Source: Mallotus nudiflorus (taxonomy: Eukaryota; Streptophyta; Magnoliopsida; Malpighiales; Euphorbiaceae). Taken from it: DNA of 64,000 nucleotides. The first letter of the stretch is position 1. Each line of letters starts with the position of its first letter. The stretch spans positions 4,132,501-4,196,500 of the forward strand of contig CANTUR010000049.1 of the NCBI GenBank assembly GCA_947683625.1, given 5' to 3'. Shown in pieces: positions 24,639 to 37,290 of this stretch. A model generated the notes under the pieces. It was not told the origin of the DNA. It was given only the letters and a program-made list of their open reading frames with translations, and ran no database searches. The position numbers and the translations under genes are program-made.

Positions 24639-26964
24639 ACAGTCATGACTATACCTTAAAAATCATGACCTACATAATATAATAGAATATATATATCCAA
24701 AAATTTAATAACAAGTTCAATAACCAATTGAAAATCCGAAGAGTTAACATGAACTAACCAAGAAGTTAACAACAAAGTCAATGCCACCAACACTTCTAAT
24801 TTAACCAGTTAGAAAATCAATAGCCATATCCAATAACCAACCAACAAATCATAGAATATCCAAAATATACTAACCACACCAAGTCAAGCATAAAAATAAC
24901 AAACTTTTCAAAATAAATATTCAATTATCAATATCCAACCGCCAAACCAAGAATAAAAACATTATTCGAATACAACACTTCCAATTTAATCCTAAAAAAA
25001 AAATTATTTCACAAATACCAAATATCCATATCATAGAATATTCAAAATATCAAATATCCAAAATATAATGCTAAAATAAGCCTGACTTAGTCTTTTCTCC
25101 CCCTTTATTATTATAAAAAAAAAAAACAACCAAGCAAAGGGAGAAGCCATTGTCCTAGGCAACAAAATAAAGCAAAAAAAAAAAAAAAGAACCAAATATG
25201 TCCCAAAAAGGCATAAGCTACAACCATATCAAGTTCTTGTAAAGACTTGAAAATTTTTTTTTACCAAAATGTTATGAAATGACATGCAAGATTAGTGATG
25301 TTCTTGAGGGACAGGGAGGTTGGCCTTCAAGAAGGCGACATCAACAACAAAAGTTTCCATTTGCAGTCCATGGCATCACACTGAAATTCAATGACTGCAT
25401 GGGTGGTCTGAACAGCTCCAAATTGACCATCTAAATGAATTTGGAGCTAGTTCAACATGGATTAGAGTTGGTTACTAGGCTTGGCCTCTTCATTGTCTTC
25501 CTAGGCTTGAAATTTTAGGCATTTCCTAAAGGTTGAAGGAGCTTCACACTCAACTTTTTTTTTTTAGAATTCTAGTGTGTCACTATCATGCCAAATTGTG
25601 TTCCCTTCCTTATTCACCTCTCTCTAATGGATGGCACCATCTACTAAAAAATTTTGAATCACAAAATTATGAGTCCAGCTGTCCAAATTGAGTTTGTCAC
25701 TTAATTGAAATAAGATGGAGTTGAGGGCATTTCTCATTTTTACCCAACACCTTCAAGTATTTGGTGATTATGGTGTTATAGCTTCTAACCTAGATTTTGC
25801 AGTGGCTATACTCAACAAATTATTAGTAAAGATTTTGTTCAAAGTGAGATGTTTTCCTTTTTCTCCATACCACAAAGCAAATAATTCAATTTTCTAATAT
25901 TCCCATGGGTTTTTCTTCTACCAACAACAGAATAGGATATAAAAATTCTCTTAATTAGATATAAAAACTCTTTTAATCATAGACTATCTAGTAAGATTTT
26001 TATACTATCTTCATAACCTAATTCTCTAACACAATCCTAATGATCCATGTAAAGAGAATTAGGCAAGATTTAAGTACCTTGGATATTACTTTTTTTTTCT
26101 TTTTTAATTATAAGAAAAATAATGGGTCATGTGGGCCCTTTTTTTACTGTAACCTTTATTTTTGGATCCATCTTTGTCGTCTCTTTAATGGTGGCCATGG
26201 TAACAAACATTGTTCAAGTGGGGACTAATTGAAAAAGGGTGTTTCAACTATTTTTAAATTTCCACTATAGATGAGAAGATGATGAATGATGATGATAATG
26301 ATGTGAGATGTGGTTCAAATGAAGAAAGAAAAAGGAATCTTGAAAAAAAAATTAGGTTAAAACAGAGAAGAAAAAGATGTGGACGACGCAAAGAAGAAGA
26401 AGGAAAAACCCTAGGTGCTTTAAAATGCTTTAAATACCTTAGCACTAACCCTAGGTGTGTCACTGATAGTGAATAGGGTGTCATGATCATGACAATAAAT
26501 TTTACCCATAATTAAAAAAAATTTAATTATAACTGATGATGAAGAGAGTTATGATCATGATTAAGCAATCTTGATTAAAAGTCATGACAAAGGTAATAAC
26601 AATGATCATTAAACTTTCTATCCAAAAATTTAAATGCATAAAAATAATGGATTTCAAATGAATTAAAATTAGTGATTAAATTTTCATAATTGTGAACATT
26701 GACTAATTAGACATAATTTTAAATAAAACATGAGTTTATTTTGAAAAATCAAAACCTTCACAACCAATAATAGCAAAATAATGATCATGATTTAAATCTT
26801 GAATTTTTAAAAATTAAACTTTGAACTTGGATTGAGCCATTTTAAACACAATATGGACTAATTTAATATTTTACCATAATCAATTAAAGTTCAAGGATGT
26901 ATTAAATTAATCACTCAAGGTTCAAACAATTGATTATAATGACATAAACAAACACATATCATAA
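24639..26964 (-). other. Copia 3' internal region, possible relic of an extra ORF
   Basis: No intact ORF. On the minus strand 25250-25900 gives broken but protein-like translation (for example QFGAVQTTHAVIEFQCDAMD) that I cannot assign. SIRE elements often carry an env-like ORF downstream of pol, and this could be its residue, but nothing proves it. A tgatgatgaatgatgatgat run lies near 26280 and tcatgatcatgac palindromes near 26480 and 26550. Confidence 0.35.
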
Positions 26965-28075
26965 TGAATTACCATCCAACATACCAATCTCTCTTTTGAT
27001 GAAGTTCATTCTTTCTTTATAAAAAGGTTTAGTAAATGTATCAACAAGTTAGTTAGTTGTATCAATAAATTCCAACATAGCATCACCTTTCTTGGCTCAA
27101 ATGGACTAGTCTAATAAAAAACATTATGCAATAATTGAAAAGGTCTAGTAGAGGTTATTTTATTTTTGGGTTTAATTGAACTTTTCACTTGCTTACCCAT
27201 TTGACAAGCTTTATACACGTTATCCTTTTGAACTTCACTTTGGGTAGCCTAATGACATGGTCACCTTTTGCTTACAACCTTTGATGTATTAGCATGATTA
27301 TTTTTAAAACTAATACCACCTTTAGATTTCAAAGGATTGGAAGTCATATAAATCATGTCATCAATAATTTCCTTTCCTTTATTAAATCTAAAGATGGACT
27401 CATTAAGATTGTTATTTTCATTTTCTAAAAATACATTTGGTTCAATAAGTTTTGAATTTTCATTAGCAATCTTAATTTTCTTAGAATTACTTTCATTTAA
27501 TGAATTGGTTAACTCTTCCTTAGAGGACCTTAATTTCTCAAGTTATTCTTCTAGAGTTTTTACTATTTCTTTGAGTGAATTAATTCTAGACAAGTATTTA
27601 TCATATTTATGCAACAATTTTTAACAAACATGTAATATCTCATCATTAGATTCAAAGTCTAAAGTTACCTCATCACTTGAAGGTTCCTCCAAGGCTATGA
27701 AGCAAAGATTTACAACCTCTCCATTGGTTTCATTATCACTAGACTCACTAATAGCCTTATGCTTGGTCTTTAAAAATTTCCAAATTTTTTTGGTTGACAT
27801 TAGATGTTTTATTCCATTGTACTCTTCCTTACTCAAGCCATAATAAAGAATGGTAATTGCTTTCCTATTTCTCAAGTTGGCTTCCATCACTCCATTCCTT
27901 TCCAGGAATGATTACTCCATTGCCTTCATTATCTTTCTTTGTTAGAGGACTTTAACCCTCTTTGATAATATCCCATAAATTTACTCCTTTACTATCCAAA
28001 AATATGTCCATTTCATTTCTCTAATATGCATAATTGGTACCATAAAAAATAGAGTTTTTATGTAGCTAGGACCAT
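26965..28075 (-). pseudogene. Copia gag, GAG-pre-integrase and RNase H C-terminus, internally deleted
   Basis: Gag (about 28075-27340) contains NLWDIIKEG, GLSKEEYNGIKHLMSTKKIW and a coiled-coil part with NSLKEIVKTLEE, plus NLCFIALEEPSSDEV, a SIRE-style acidic stretch. GAG-pre-integrase (27256-27118) reads VYKACQMGKQVKSSIKPKNK and then STRPFQLLH. About 20 bases further on the frame jumps to the extreme end of copia RNase H: LVDTFTKPFYKERMNFIKRE, IGMLDG (about 27085-26970). Roughly 3 kb of integrase, RT and RNase H is therefore missing. Several stops are present. Order and motifs point to Ty1/copia SIRE/Maximus. Confidence 0.8.
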
Positions 28076-28159
28076 AAACGTTAGGGGTGGCAATAACTTG
28101 ACTTATGGAGACCATGATATTTTCTCGAAGATGGTTAAATCTTCAAGAGTAGAGACCAA

Positions 28160-28171
28160 GCTATGATACCA
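28160..28171 (-). other. Copia primer-binding site
   Basis: The minus strand reads TGGTATCATAGC two bases inside the LTR, a tRNA-Met-type PBS. Confidence 0.8.
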
Positions 28172-28173
28172 AA

Positions 28174-29384
28174 TGTAATTCCAAAAGTGCTAAGGGGGGA
28201 GGTGAATTGGCTTTTTGAGCTAGATGGACAATTTTGATTTTTCAACAAAGAGCAAGCTAATAAAGGGTTAAAGCACACTAGAATAAAGAAGAAGAGCAAG
28301 AAAAACATAAGGTATTTATAAAAGTTCGACCCTCCAAGCCTAAGTCCTCTCCTCAACCACAAGTTGAGAGTCTTAATCCACTATTAATCTACTTCAATGT
28401 GCAGATTAAACCTTTATAAGCTTAAACTTAAGCTACCCAAGTATTTTCCCAAGGCTCACACTCAAACCCTAGTGCTAAGAACAATCCTCTTTGCTTACAA
28501 GTGTTTTTCTTAAGGATCACACTCAAACCCACATGCTAAAAATAATCCTTTTAGCTTATAAGTGAATAAAAACCTAACCTAACTCACTCAATCACACTAT
28601 TGAGCTATTGAATGAAGGTAATAAACACTCACCAACCTATACTAAAGAACCCTCTTGAGATAGAAAAGATTACAAAGATCAAAGATTAAGAATTTGGGTG
28701 GTTGAAGAATAAATTCAAGAGATAAATGCTCAAAGATAGTTCTAAATGGTTTTTGCTCAACTTCATTCTCTACCTCTAGCTGAAATCGGATTAGTATTTA
28801 TACTCTCATATAGAAAAAAAAAGTTGTTAGAGGTGCATTTAATACAAATAGAGCCATTTGAACAACCTAGAAAAACTAGCTCTACACGTTCATTATAATC
28901 ATAACAAATTCATCATGGTCATCATAATTGGGGGCATTAAGAAGAAATTTAAATTTTTGCACTTTCATGATTATGACACCGGTGGTGATAACTCTCGAGA
29001 ACTTTTGAACTCAGTCTTCATGATTGTTGTCATGATCATGACACTGGTGATGACTAGCTTTGGGAATTCTTGAAAATTTGCAACTTTAATTTTTGTAATT
29101 TTGCTAGAAATTTTTTTTAATGATTGGAATTCACTTGTGACCACTTATAACGAAGATTTCCATCATTTTTCACCAAATCCAACTTCAGCTTTTGCCACAA
29201 AAAATTCGATCTTCGATTTTTCCTTTTTTCACAGTCATGATGCATTTATTACTACTTGTGCCACATTTGATTATTTCAACTTTAATCAACCTAAATATAA
29301 ACACTTAAACACCTAGATTAGATATAGTTTTTTTTAATCTTTTGTGACCATAAAAATGACTATTTTACCCCTCAAAGTTCAACA
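28174..29384 (-). repeat. Copia 5' LTR (full length, 1211 bp)
   Basis: On the plus strand it starts TGTAATTCCAAAAGTGC and ends GTTCAACA, next to the PBS. It contains degenerate gggtttgagtgtgagcctt units (28430-28560) and several catgatcatgac palindromes (28970-29050). It matches the truncated copy at 10822-11482. Confidence 0.85.
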
Positions 29385-29475
29385 TTTTTTATGTGATAAA
29401 TTCCTTAAGGCTTACTATGAGTTGCTAAAAGTTCTCTAATATCGATCATGTGCCCTTTAAGTTAGGGTCGTGACA
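29385..29475 (+). mobile_element. Right end of the split chromovirus LTR
   Basis: It reads gcttactatgagttgc and ends ttagggtcgtgaca. This mirrors the terminal part of the chromovirus LTR (gcttgctacgagtttc, then tttgggttgtgaca). It sits exactly where the copia LTR ends and completes the LTR begun at 9306. The flanking 5-mers, taaga and tgaaa, do not match exactly. Confidence 0.6.
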
Positions 29476-30924
29476 TGAAAATTTTTGAAAAGGTTCTTAA
29501 TATATGTAAGTATAAAAATATGACGGTTCAATGCAATGCAATTAAAGTTTAAGGGTTCGATAAAATAAAATGTAAAAATTTAAGCGTTTGAAAATGGTTT
29601 TGTCTATACTTTTTCCTCGTTTTCTTTCAATATTCTAGAAATACGTAGATAAAATATATCACTCATTTAATACCATCAGCACCATCAAATTTCAGTATTC
29701 ATAAAAAAACAAAAAAATTATTTCAAAAAAAATGGAAAACTAAGAAAAGAAAGCTGAAAAAAAAAAAGGAAAATCACATTAAAAAATCCTAATCTTTTAT
29801 CCCACTTGCAAAAAATACAATAATTTAATTTTATTGTCAGTTTTACCCGCAAAATTTCAACAGTTTACAAAATTAACCGTCCATTAAAATTTTTTTAATG
29901 GACAACTGACATATCCGTTAGTGGAATCCATTTTCTAACAACTGAGACCTATAGGTGCTAATTGGATTTGAAAGTTATATATAAAACCCTAACTTTTATT
30001 AAACTTGCAAAATAAACCCTAACACAAAATATTTAAATAATTATAATTAAAAAATTTAAAATTTATTAAAATTATTAGGACAATTTTAACAGAATAAATA
30101 ATAGAAATAAGTACGAAATTCAATGCTTTGTTATTAATAAAAATATTTTTAAATATTTAAAAATTTTCTAAAAATTATAACACATAATTTAACATATTCT
30201 TTAAGATTAAAAATATAAAAATATGAAAATTCAGAAAAAAAGTACTTTTTAGTGATAACTAGTAAAATTATTTTGTGATTAATTTCAATTAAATTTTATA
30301 AAATTAGAACTAAAGCTAATTTATAAAAAAAATTACTTTTATTTTTATTTTATGGATTTTATTATCAAAATTTTCTTACTATATTTTTTTGAATTTTTAA
30401 ACTTTTCATTTTTTTTAATAGGCCCTCCCGTCATCATATGTCGTTCATCTATCTGACTTTTGCTCTATCATACCCGTGGCCTCTAGAAGTAGAACCCATT
30501 CTAGATTTATGAAATTTTTATTTATTATGATAAAAATGTCTTTAAATCTTTTTTTTTTTTCTCTTTTCACACCTTCATTTCTTTCTCTCTTTTTTTCTTC
30601 ATTTAAAATAATTTTTATATGTAATATTCATTTCTTTTCAATATATTTGTACAGTTGTTGTTTAATACAAAAATCTAAAAAAAAAAACTTTATTTTACAA
30701 ATAATTTTTTTATAATTTATATATAAATAAAATAAAATTTTAAATAACCAATATATGTTAATTCAAATAATAAAAGATTTTGATTTCCAAAAATAATATA
30801 TAAAAGAATAAGTGCTCAAAGATTTTTACCTACTTATAAATCCACTCACCTCGAACTCTAAAATAATCATAATTTTTATGGCTATCAAATACTATAAATG
30901 TAAAAAGTTATTGAATAAATTTAA
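29476..30924. other. AT-rich spacer
   Basis: Nothing recognised on either strand. The ORF near 30476-30715 is Phe/Ser-rich low-complexity sequence. Confidence 0.5.
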
Positions 30925-31159
30925 GGGATAATTATTATGTGTCTCTGTATTTTGACTTATTATATTATTTCATCCCTTACATTTAAAAAAATATTTATTC
31001 ATCCCTAACATTTGTAAAATTATGTATTATTTTATTTTTAAAAAATGAAGAATGAGTGTTAACTATTACAAATGTCAGAGATGAATAAATATTTTTTCAA
31101 ATATTAAGAATGAAGTAGTGTAATAGATTAAAATATAGAAATTATACAGTAATTACCAC
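30925..31159. mobile_element. MULE-type MITE with 9-bp target duplication
   Basis: The 235-bp element begins GGGATAATTATTATG and ends, reversed, GTGGTAATTACTGTA. The inverted repeats run about 100 bp (tatttattcatccctaacatt and tatttattcatctctgacatt). The exact 9-mer TAAATTTAA flanks both sides (30916-30924 and 31160-31168). A 9-bp duplication indicates the Mutator superfamily. Confidence 0.8.
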
Positions 31160-31433
31160 TAAATTTAAACTAAACACCATATTGTAATACACATTTTGTT
31201 CTTTTTCTTTTTTCGGGAAATATAATACACTTTATTCTTATAAAACAGATACGCTTGGCGTTCAAGTTGAATGTGCCTTCGATACATACAAATAAAAAAT
31301 TAGCTTATGTTTTGTGAAGTACAAGTTGCAATAGTAGCTTGCACCACAGCATAGAATCAACATTTACACGCTGGTCAAAACACATTGATCTTAGCTTATT
31401 GCTATGATAACATGGAGCCATTTTTTAATCACG

Positions 31434-31686
31434 TAAAGCAGCAAAAGATTCAACAGTAAAGAAGGGACAATTAAGACAAATAAATTAGGAGAATTAGCTG
31501 AATTGGCTGCCATTTTGTACTTTGGTAGCTGTGGGCTTTTGATTTTTTTTTTTCCCACTTAAAGCATCAAAAGATTCAACAGTATAAAAAAAAAGGGAGA
31601 GTTAAGACAAATAGATGAGGAGAATTAGCTGAATTGGCCGCCATTTTGTACTTTGGTAGCTGTGGGCTTTTGATTTTTTTTTTTTT
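31434..31686. repeat. Tandem duplication, two 126-bp units
   Basis: Units 31434-31559 and 31560-31686 share taaagca-caaaagattcaac, agaattagctgaattggc, and tgtactttggtagctgtggg, each ending in a long T-run. The purpose is unknown; slippage on the T-runs may explain it. Confidence 0.85.
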
Positions 31687-32724
31687 AAAAAGGTATCCCA
31701 TAAATATTCAATAGAATATTTCTCAATAGTAGCATTAATAAATATTCACTCATCATTTTTTTTAACAACAATTAGAGATTTTATTAATAAGGAGAAAAAC
31801 AAGAAGTTACAAAAATATTGTTGTAAATTCAACCAAATCTAATAACTAAAAAAATAATTTCTAAGACTAATAGAACAAATAGTCTAAGAAAATTATAGGA
31901 GATTGAACACAAACTCGACAATCAAATAAAATGTTTGTATTATTCATGAGTCTAAAGTATTCTCAGCTCCAAGAGATAAAAGAATATACACAGTTTTACT
32001 CCTAGATCTGAGAAGGGATAGATGACTATACCCAAAATTAAATAACATATCAAATTTGAAAAGTTAAGTATATCTTGATCTCCGTTTCCTCCCTACATTA
32101 TGGATGAAGCCACAACACACCAAAACAAGCAAAATGGAAATGAACCCACACAAATACACAAAAACTATAAAATAAAAAAGTTATTCATAAAACGAGTTGA
32201 AACTCATTTTAATTTGAGATCTAAGTTAAAATCATGGAGATATATTGTTGGAGATTTGAGATATAAGTAGATAATCTCATGCATATATTTTCATTATATC
32301 ACATCCATACAGTTACACTATGCATGGATGGGGGTAAAAATATGGGAAAGGGAAAGGAATTGGAGGAGAATGAGATTTAATATTATTTGACAATTACAAA
32401 TTTTTGTAATGGAAAGGGAAATTAAGGGGAATTATTCCCCCTCATTCCCCTTGTGGAAGGGGAAATAATTACACCCCAAATTGGGGTGTAAAAAATTTCC
32501 CCTCCTATGAGGGAAAATTAATTTATATAAATAGACATTTTTATCCATATTATTTTATTAATAATTCTAAAATAACCATTTTATATATTTAGGTTTTTAT
32601 TTCTTATTTTATTTCTTTTATGTTTTCTTTCTTTTCTAATTTATTGTTCTTGCTTCTTCGATTTGTTTTGGTTTAGGTTGGTTTTTTCTCTATACTTTTA
32701 TGAATACTTTTTTTATAGAACTAG
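31687..32724. other. AT-rich spacer with a G/C-run hairpin block
   Basis: The block 32330-32520 is unusual: runs of gggaaa on one side and ttcccc on the other, including ggggaattattcccc and caccccaaattggggtg, which could fold. It may be a degraded hAT-like MITE. No ORF is supported. Confidence 0.4.
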
Positions 32725-32934
32725 TGTAGACACCTGGTTCGGTCAGCCCGTGTTAGAGAATGAATTATAGATGCTTAGTTTGATTGGCCCGTTGTTAAGC
32801 CTAATGATGAGAATGTGAAACTTAGACACAAGAAAAAAACTTGAATCTCTAATTGGAAATGGACTTGAAAGTATAAAAGCCTCAAAAGCCCAATACTTAG
32901 CCCAATTGTCCAAAAACAACACAAGCTCAGGCCA

Positions 32935-33880
32935 AAGAGGTGTTGCCTTAATGCAATGAGGCAATCGTCTCTTTAGCAGTTGCTGCAGAGGTGATCGCCT
33001 CATCATAGAGGCGCCACCTCTGTGGCAGACCACTTGCAGCTACATTTAATGCAGTTGTAGCCATGGTGGCCAAGTGGTGTGGGCCCTATACCCCCAGACC
33101 TGATTTTGCATGAGGGAGAGATTCTTGAGGGGAAGGAAAAGACTATAGGGGTTCATAATGAGCTAGGAAGCCTAGGGGCATGGGTAAGGTAAAGGTATAA
33201 AAAAAAGAAAAAAGAAAAAGAGAGGATTCTTTTGGCTGGAAAGGGAGAGAGTTCAAGAAAAAAAAAAGAGGAAACATTCTTGAAAGAGGGAGGAGAGTCC
33301 AAGCTAAAGTAAGTTCACATTCCTTAAGAGAGAAAGGAGAAAATCTTGTGTCAAAGTGAAACTCATACCCAAGTTGAGATCACACTCAAAAGCACATCTC
33401 TCCATCACTTTAGTAAAATTTTGCATCCAAATAATTTTTTTATATATATAATTTCATCATTTTTGTGTTTAGTTTGCATATGATTAAGTTGTTAGTATAC
33501 TTTAAGTATATTTTAGGTTTAGTTTGTTTATTACGCTACCTCATTGATATGATCCTTTAAATTATTGCAAGTAATTGTAATTTGACATTCGTTGGATGCA
33601 TGTGTGCATGTATTGCTTGCTTAGGGTAGAAATTTGATTGTCTTGAGAGTCAAGCTAGCCTGTGATCAGGCGATGCCTCTTTACAGAGGCGTCACCCCCC
33701 TATCAATGAGAGGCCTCCAGGTAACTTGGCCTCTCATTTTATATGTTTCTACATGATTCTACTATTTTGATGTATTGAGGAAGCTTGTTAATCAGGCAAT
33801 GCCTCATCACAAAGGCATCACCTCTTGCTAATGAGGCAATCGTCTCATCACAGAGGCGATCGCCACATTGATAGGTTTTC
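32935..33880. repeat. Clusters of gaggcgatcgcctc-type palindromes in the LTR
   Basis: Two clusters (32935-33030 and 33655-33875) carry many variants of the 14-base palindrome GAGGCGATCGCCTC, for example gaggtgatcgcctc and gaggcaatcgtctc, spaced by about 10-25 bases. The same motif recurs at 44.2, 46.2 and 48.65 kb. Confidence 0.8.
33196..33202 (+). promoter_or_regulatory. Candidate TATA box in the Tat LTR
   Basis: TATAAAA followed by an A/G-rich tract, about 470 bases into the LTR. Confidence 0.4.
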
Positions 33881-34702
33881 AGGCAATACGATCCTTTTTT
33901 TTTTTTTAGAAACTCGCATGATCTTAACTTTGCATGTTTTTTTATTACTTGTAGTTAATACGTTGCATGACAATAGTTTGACCATTCAAGCCCTTTTAGT
34001 TCTTATTATAACTTCTTTTGAGAACATTATTTGTAAAATATTATTACTAATATGTTGTATTTTAAGGGAAAATAATCGTATGATTATTACAGGAATTACT
34101 TGATGATCTACGTCATTAAGTAGTTAATTTAAATAGCTAACCCCTTAGAGTATCTTGCTTGTGTAAATAGTTTATTATTAGTTTATTTTTTGTATATATA
34201 CAGTTTATTTTCCATATATTTCTTTTGATTTTATTCAAAGGCATTGTAATCCCTAATCCCTTTCCCCATTTGATTCGAATGTATGGTTGTAAATTATTAC
34301 TTTTTTTTGTTGAATATTGGGACTTAAAAGCATGAAATTATATTAATGTGCAAACTTGAACTTAACTATAAAACTTGGAAAATGGATGGAGGCAAGTGCA
34401 ATTTTGAATGTAAATAAGAAAATAATTAGATAATTAAAGGTAATAAAACAAAAAATACAAACGGAGGCCAATCGCAAGGTTGGGTGAGCATTCAAACGCT
34501 CATATTCAGTTTTCGAACCCAATCTCTGATGACGGCCTCCGTGGAATCTAGTTGTTGTACAGTGTGTCCCAGATTTTATCCGGGTAGTGACTCTATCTCT
34601 GAATAGGCTTAAGACCTATATCTTATTTCCAAGTGGGCCTCGAGCCCACACAGTGTCGTGGTTGCCAAATACTTGGTACACACTGAACCCCGTCGCCTAC
34701 AG

Positions 34703-34720
34703 TGGCGACTCCACTGGGGA
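34703..34720 (+). other. Tat element primer-binding site
   Basis: TGGCGACTCCACTGGGGA one base after the LTR end. This sequence is typical of Tat/Ogre elements, which are reported to use tRNA-Arg. Confidence 0.8.
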
Positions 34721-35624
34721 TAGAGAACCTGATTTTAGTGTTTTGCGTGTTATCATCTTTAATTATTTTCTTATTTTTTGCTGCATTTATGTATTTACTA
34801 CACATTTTGCACAAAATGAGCACTTTAGTCCCAAATAAACCCGACAATAGTTAGTACTTTGCTACCTATGTTTCACTAAAACCTAGTGGTGGAATATTTG
34901 ATTATTGTCACTCATAACATGTACTAATCTGCATCATTTGACCCTTTAGTAGGGAGACGTATATGAATGTATATCGTTGTGGGAACCGAAGCCTTTTTAC
35001 CCAAGACTCAGGCCTATGTAATGACCTAGCAACTATCCTTAGGAATTTTCCCCACATGCATGTGTGTTATGCCATATAATGGACCCTTAGAATAAATATT
35101 GAGCCCATCAATAAGCAATCCAAGGTAAAATGGGCCCTCATGTCCAACCAAAGCCCATTATAAACAAACTATGTCAATAAGGGCCTCTCATGCCTATTCA
35201 TGACCCATATTGAGTGGGCCTTGAAAAGTGAGTTTACAGTGCTAAGGACCTTGGCTCATAGGAAATGGACTCAGGCTTTTTATAAAAGACCCATTACTTG
35301 TCTGAGTCATTTTAAGAGTTATCTTGTGTACATCGGTTTTGTTATCCCCCCCTTAATAATTAAAACCTAGGTAAAAAAATCCTAGGGCAAGATACTCGCC
35401 ATTAAATATACGTGTGAGAGAAATAAAGGCGGAAGTTTTCACATTTAAGCTTCGCATTTTAGTATCGTGTGTCTTCTTTTTTGTTTGTTTGTTTCTTAAG
35501 TTTCCTTAAAATAAAATGGACTTGCATATCATGCATACATGTCATGCATCATTCTAACATATGATTCTGCAGCACTATAAATCCTTGAAGCTCATCAAGG
35601 TAGGTCCAAATTAGTTCAGGTCGT
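34721..35624 (+). other. Tat 5' leader
   Basis: Untranslated stretch between PBS and gag. No ORF is recognised. Confidence 0.6.
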
Positions 35625-37250
35625 TTGGTCAAAAATTTAGAAGTGAGAATGGCATGTGGTTTTGATCTAGAGGCATTTAAGGCACAGTTAAAAGATGAAG
35701 TGATTACAGAAACTCGATCTATGATGAGGGAGATGATAGGGGAAATCACTAAGCTCATTAAAGAGAATCAGCTGGTACAATCGTCCAATGTGCCACCAAT
35801 TAATCTGATAGATCTTGATGAGGAGATCTTAATTAAGGGAAGGGAAGAAGATGATGTAATGCTGCTAGCCAACCCATCAAACCAGAGAAATATGAACCCA
35901 ACCGAAGATGTGAAGCAAATTGAGTAGGCCAAGAGCATGACCAAGGCTATGAACCAAATGCAGATGATGATGAAGGAGAAGGGCATTGTTGCCTCCCTAG
36001 ATTATGCCAATCTGAATTTGGAAAGAGAAGATGAATCGCTACCCCGTAAATTCAAATTCCCTAATATGAAGAAATACTCTGGCGCTGAGGATCCCCATTT
36101 ACATCTAAAGCAGTATGTTACTTATATGAAAGCCATTGAGTTGATTGAGAGGTAGATCATCAAGTAGTTCCCTATGTCACTAGAGGGAGCACCGATCCGT
36201 TGGTTTTACACTTTGGAATCACATGTTCAATTGGATTAGAAGAAATTATATGTCGCTTTTATAAAAGTAATATGGCCTCAATGTTCAGTTAGAGGTGTCC
36301 CTAAGAGATCTGCAAAATACCAAGTAGAACTTTAATGAGTCCTTTGTTGATTACCTAACTCGCTAGAAGGGAAAGCTATCTTTGATGAGGCATAGGCCTG
36401 TTGAGTCATATCAATTAGTCCTGACGATAGAGGGGTGTTTCCCAGCGTTGTCTAGAAAGTTAAGAGATTTAGGGATTATAAACTTTGAAGAATTGTACAG
36501 GTGTGGGGTCCAAAAAGAGTCAAATATGGCTCAAGAGAAGAAATTCTTCGGAGGAAGGTCTGGGGGCAAGGAAGGAGCTAGTTTGAGCAGTAATGTTCAT
36601 ATCAATGCTATCCGACCACCAAGCAACAACGTACAAGTTAATGCAGTTAGACAGCCTCAAAGATTTTTGAATTTGGGATGCCCTCTATGCTTGTAAGTTT
36701 CACCAGACCATCGGACATGACACTGATAGTTGTGACCGATTAAAGCATGAAATCCAAGACTTGATTGACTTAGGTAAGATTACTGACCTAGAAACTAGAA
36801 AGCCAAATACATAAACCAACCCCTTGCCAAACTACCGAAATATGCCACCACTAAATGTGCCCATTTTGATTATCAACATTGGTCTAATGGAGGAGCAAGT
36901 CTTAAACTCCTTCATGGATGTTGCCCACAACTCCCTAAAAATCGAACCTAAGAACTTAAAACCAAGCAAACAACCCATAGAATTGCATATGCATGTCTTG
37001 GACATATGGAGTTCCGATGATGAAAGCGAGGGATAAGTTGACCTATGGGACAATAAAAGACGTAGATCATGCCAGTCTGTGGGGAAGGTTAAAGGAAAGA
37101 GGGAAGAACTTGAAATTGCCAAGTTTAAGCCTAAAAAGACATAAAGTTTAGAAAAAGAGAAAGAAGCAAAGCAAAGTGAGGACACTGCTGCCAGTGTTTG
37201 GGAGTTACTTATGCATTCCAGGGATTATAAGGAGGCCCTGGTTCTAGCGC
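35625..37250 (+). pseudogene. Tat gag
   Basis: A plausible start is MACGFDLEAFKAQLKDEV. The capsid-like part has EDPHLHLKQYVTYMKAIELI (about 36090-36150) and APIRWFYTLE. A Tat-style zinc finger CKFHQTIGHDTDSC (about 36687-36730) appears after a frame change. Stops at 35925, 36153, 36167, 36238 and 36364 are all TAG, several in positions where a CAG is expected. Confidence 0.75.
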
Positions 37251-37290
37251 TGGGTTAGAAAAAGATCTCTGTTAGTTATACCCCGGACAA

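Larger units (their letters stand above)
10822..29384 (-). mobile_element. SIRE-like Ty1/copia retrotransposon, pol-deleted, with nested insertions
   Basis: The two LTRs (10822-11482 and 28174-29384) are direct repeats. Inside the right LTR is a tRNA-Met type PBS, and just inside the left LTR is a purine-rich PPT, so the element is transcribed leftwards. Coding relics of gag, GAG-pre-integrase and the extreme RNase H C-terminus lie at 26965-28075. Most of integrase, RT and RNase H is gone. Two later insertions sit inside: a MULE-like element (11538-13842) and a chromovirus (14284-24638). Without them the copia element is about 5.9 kb. The left LTR lacks its outer 545 bases or so. Confidence 0.8.
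32725..34701 (+). repeat. Tat element 5' LTR
   Basis: It starts TGTAGACACC and ends CGCCTACA, giving a 5-bp terminal inverted repeat TGTAG/CTACA, with the PBS one base beyond. Length 1977 bp. No partner LTR is in the window, so the left edge rests on the termini only. Confidence 0.65.

Noticed and set aside
32330..32520. A G-quadruplex promoter or gene start
   Set aside because: G-runs are paired with C-runs nearby and look like hairpin arms of a degraded MITE; no ORF follows.
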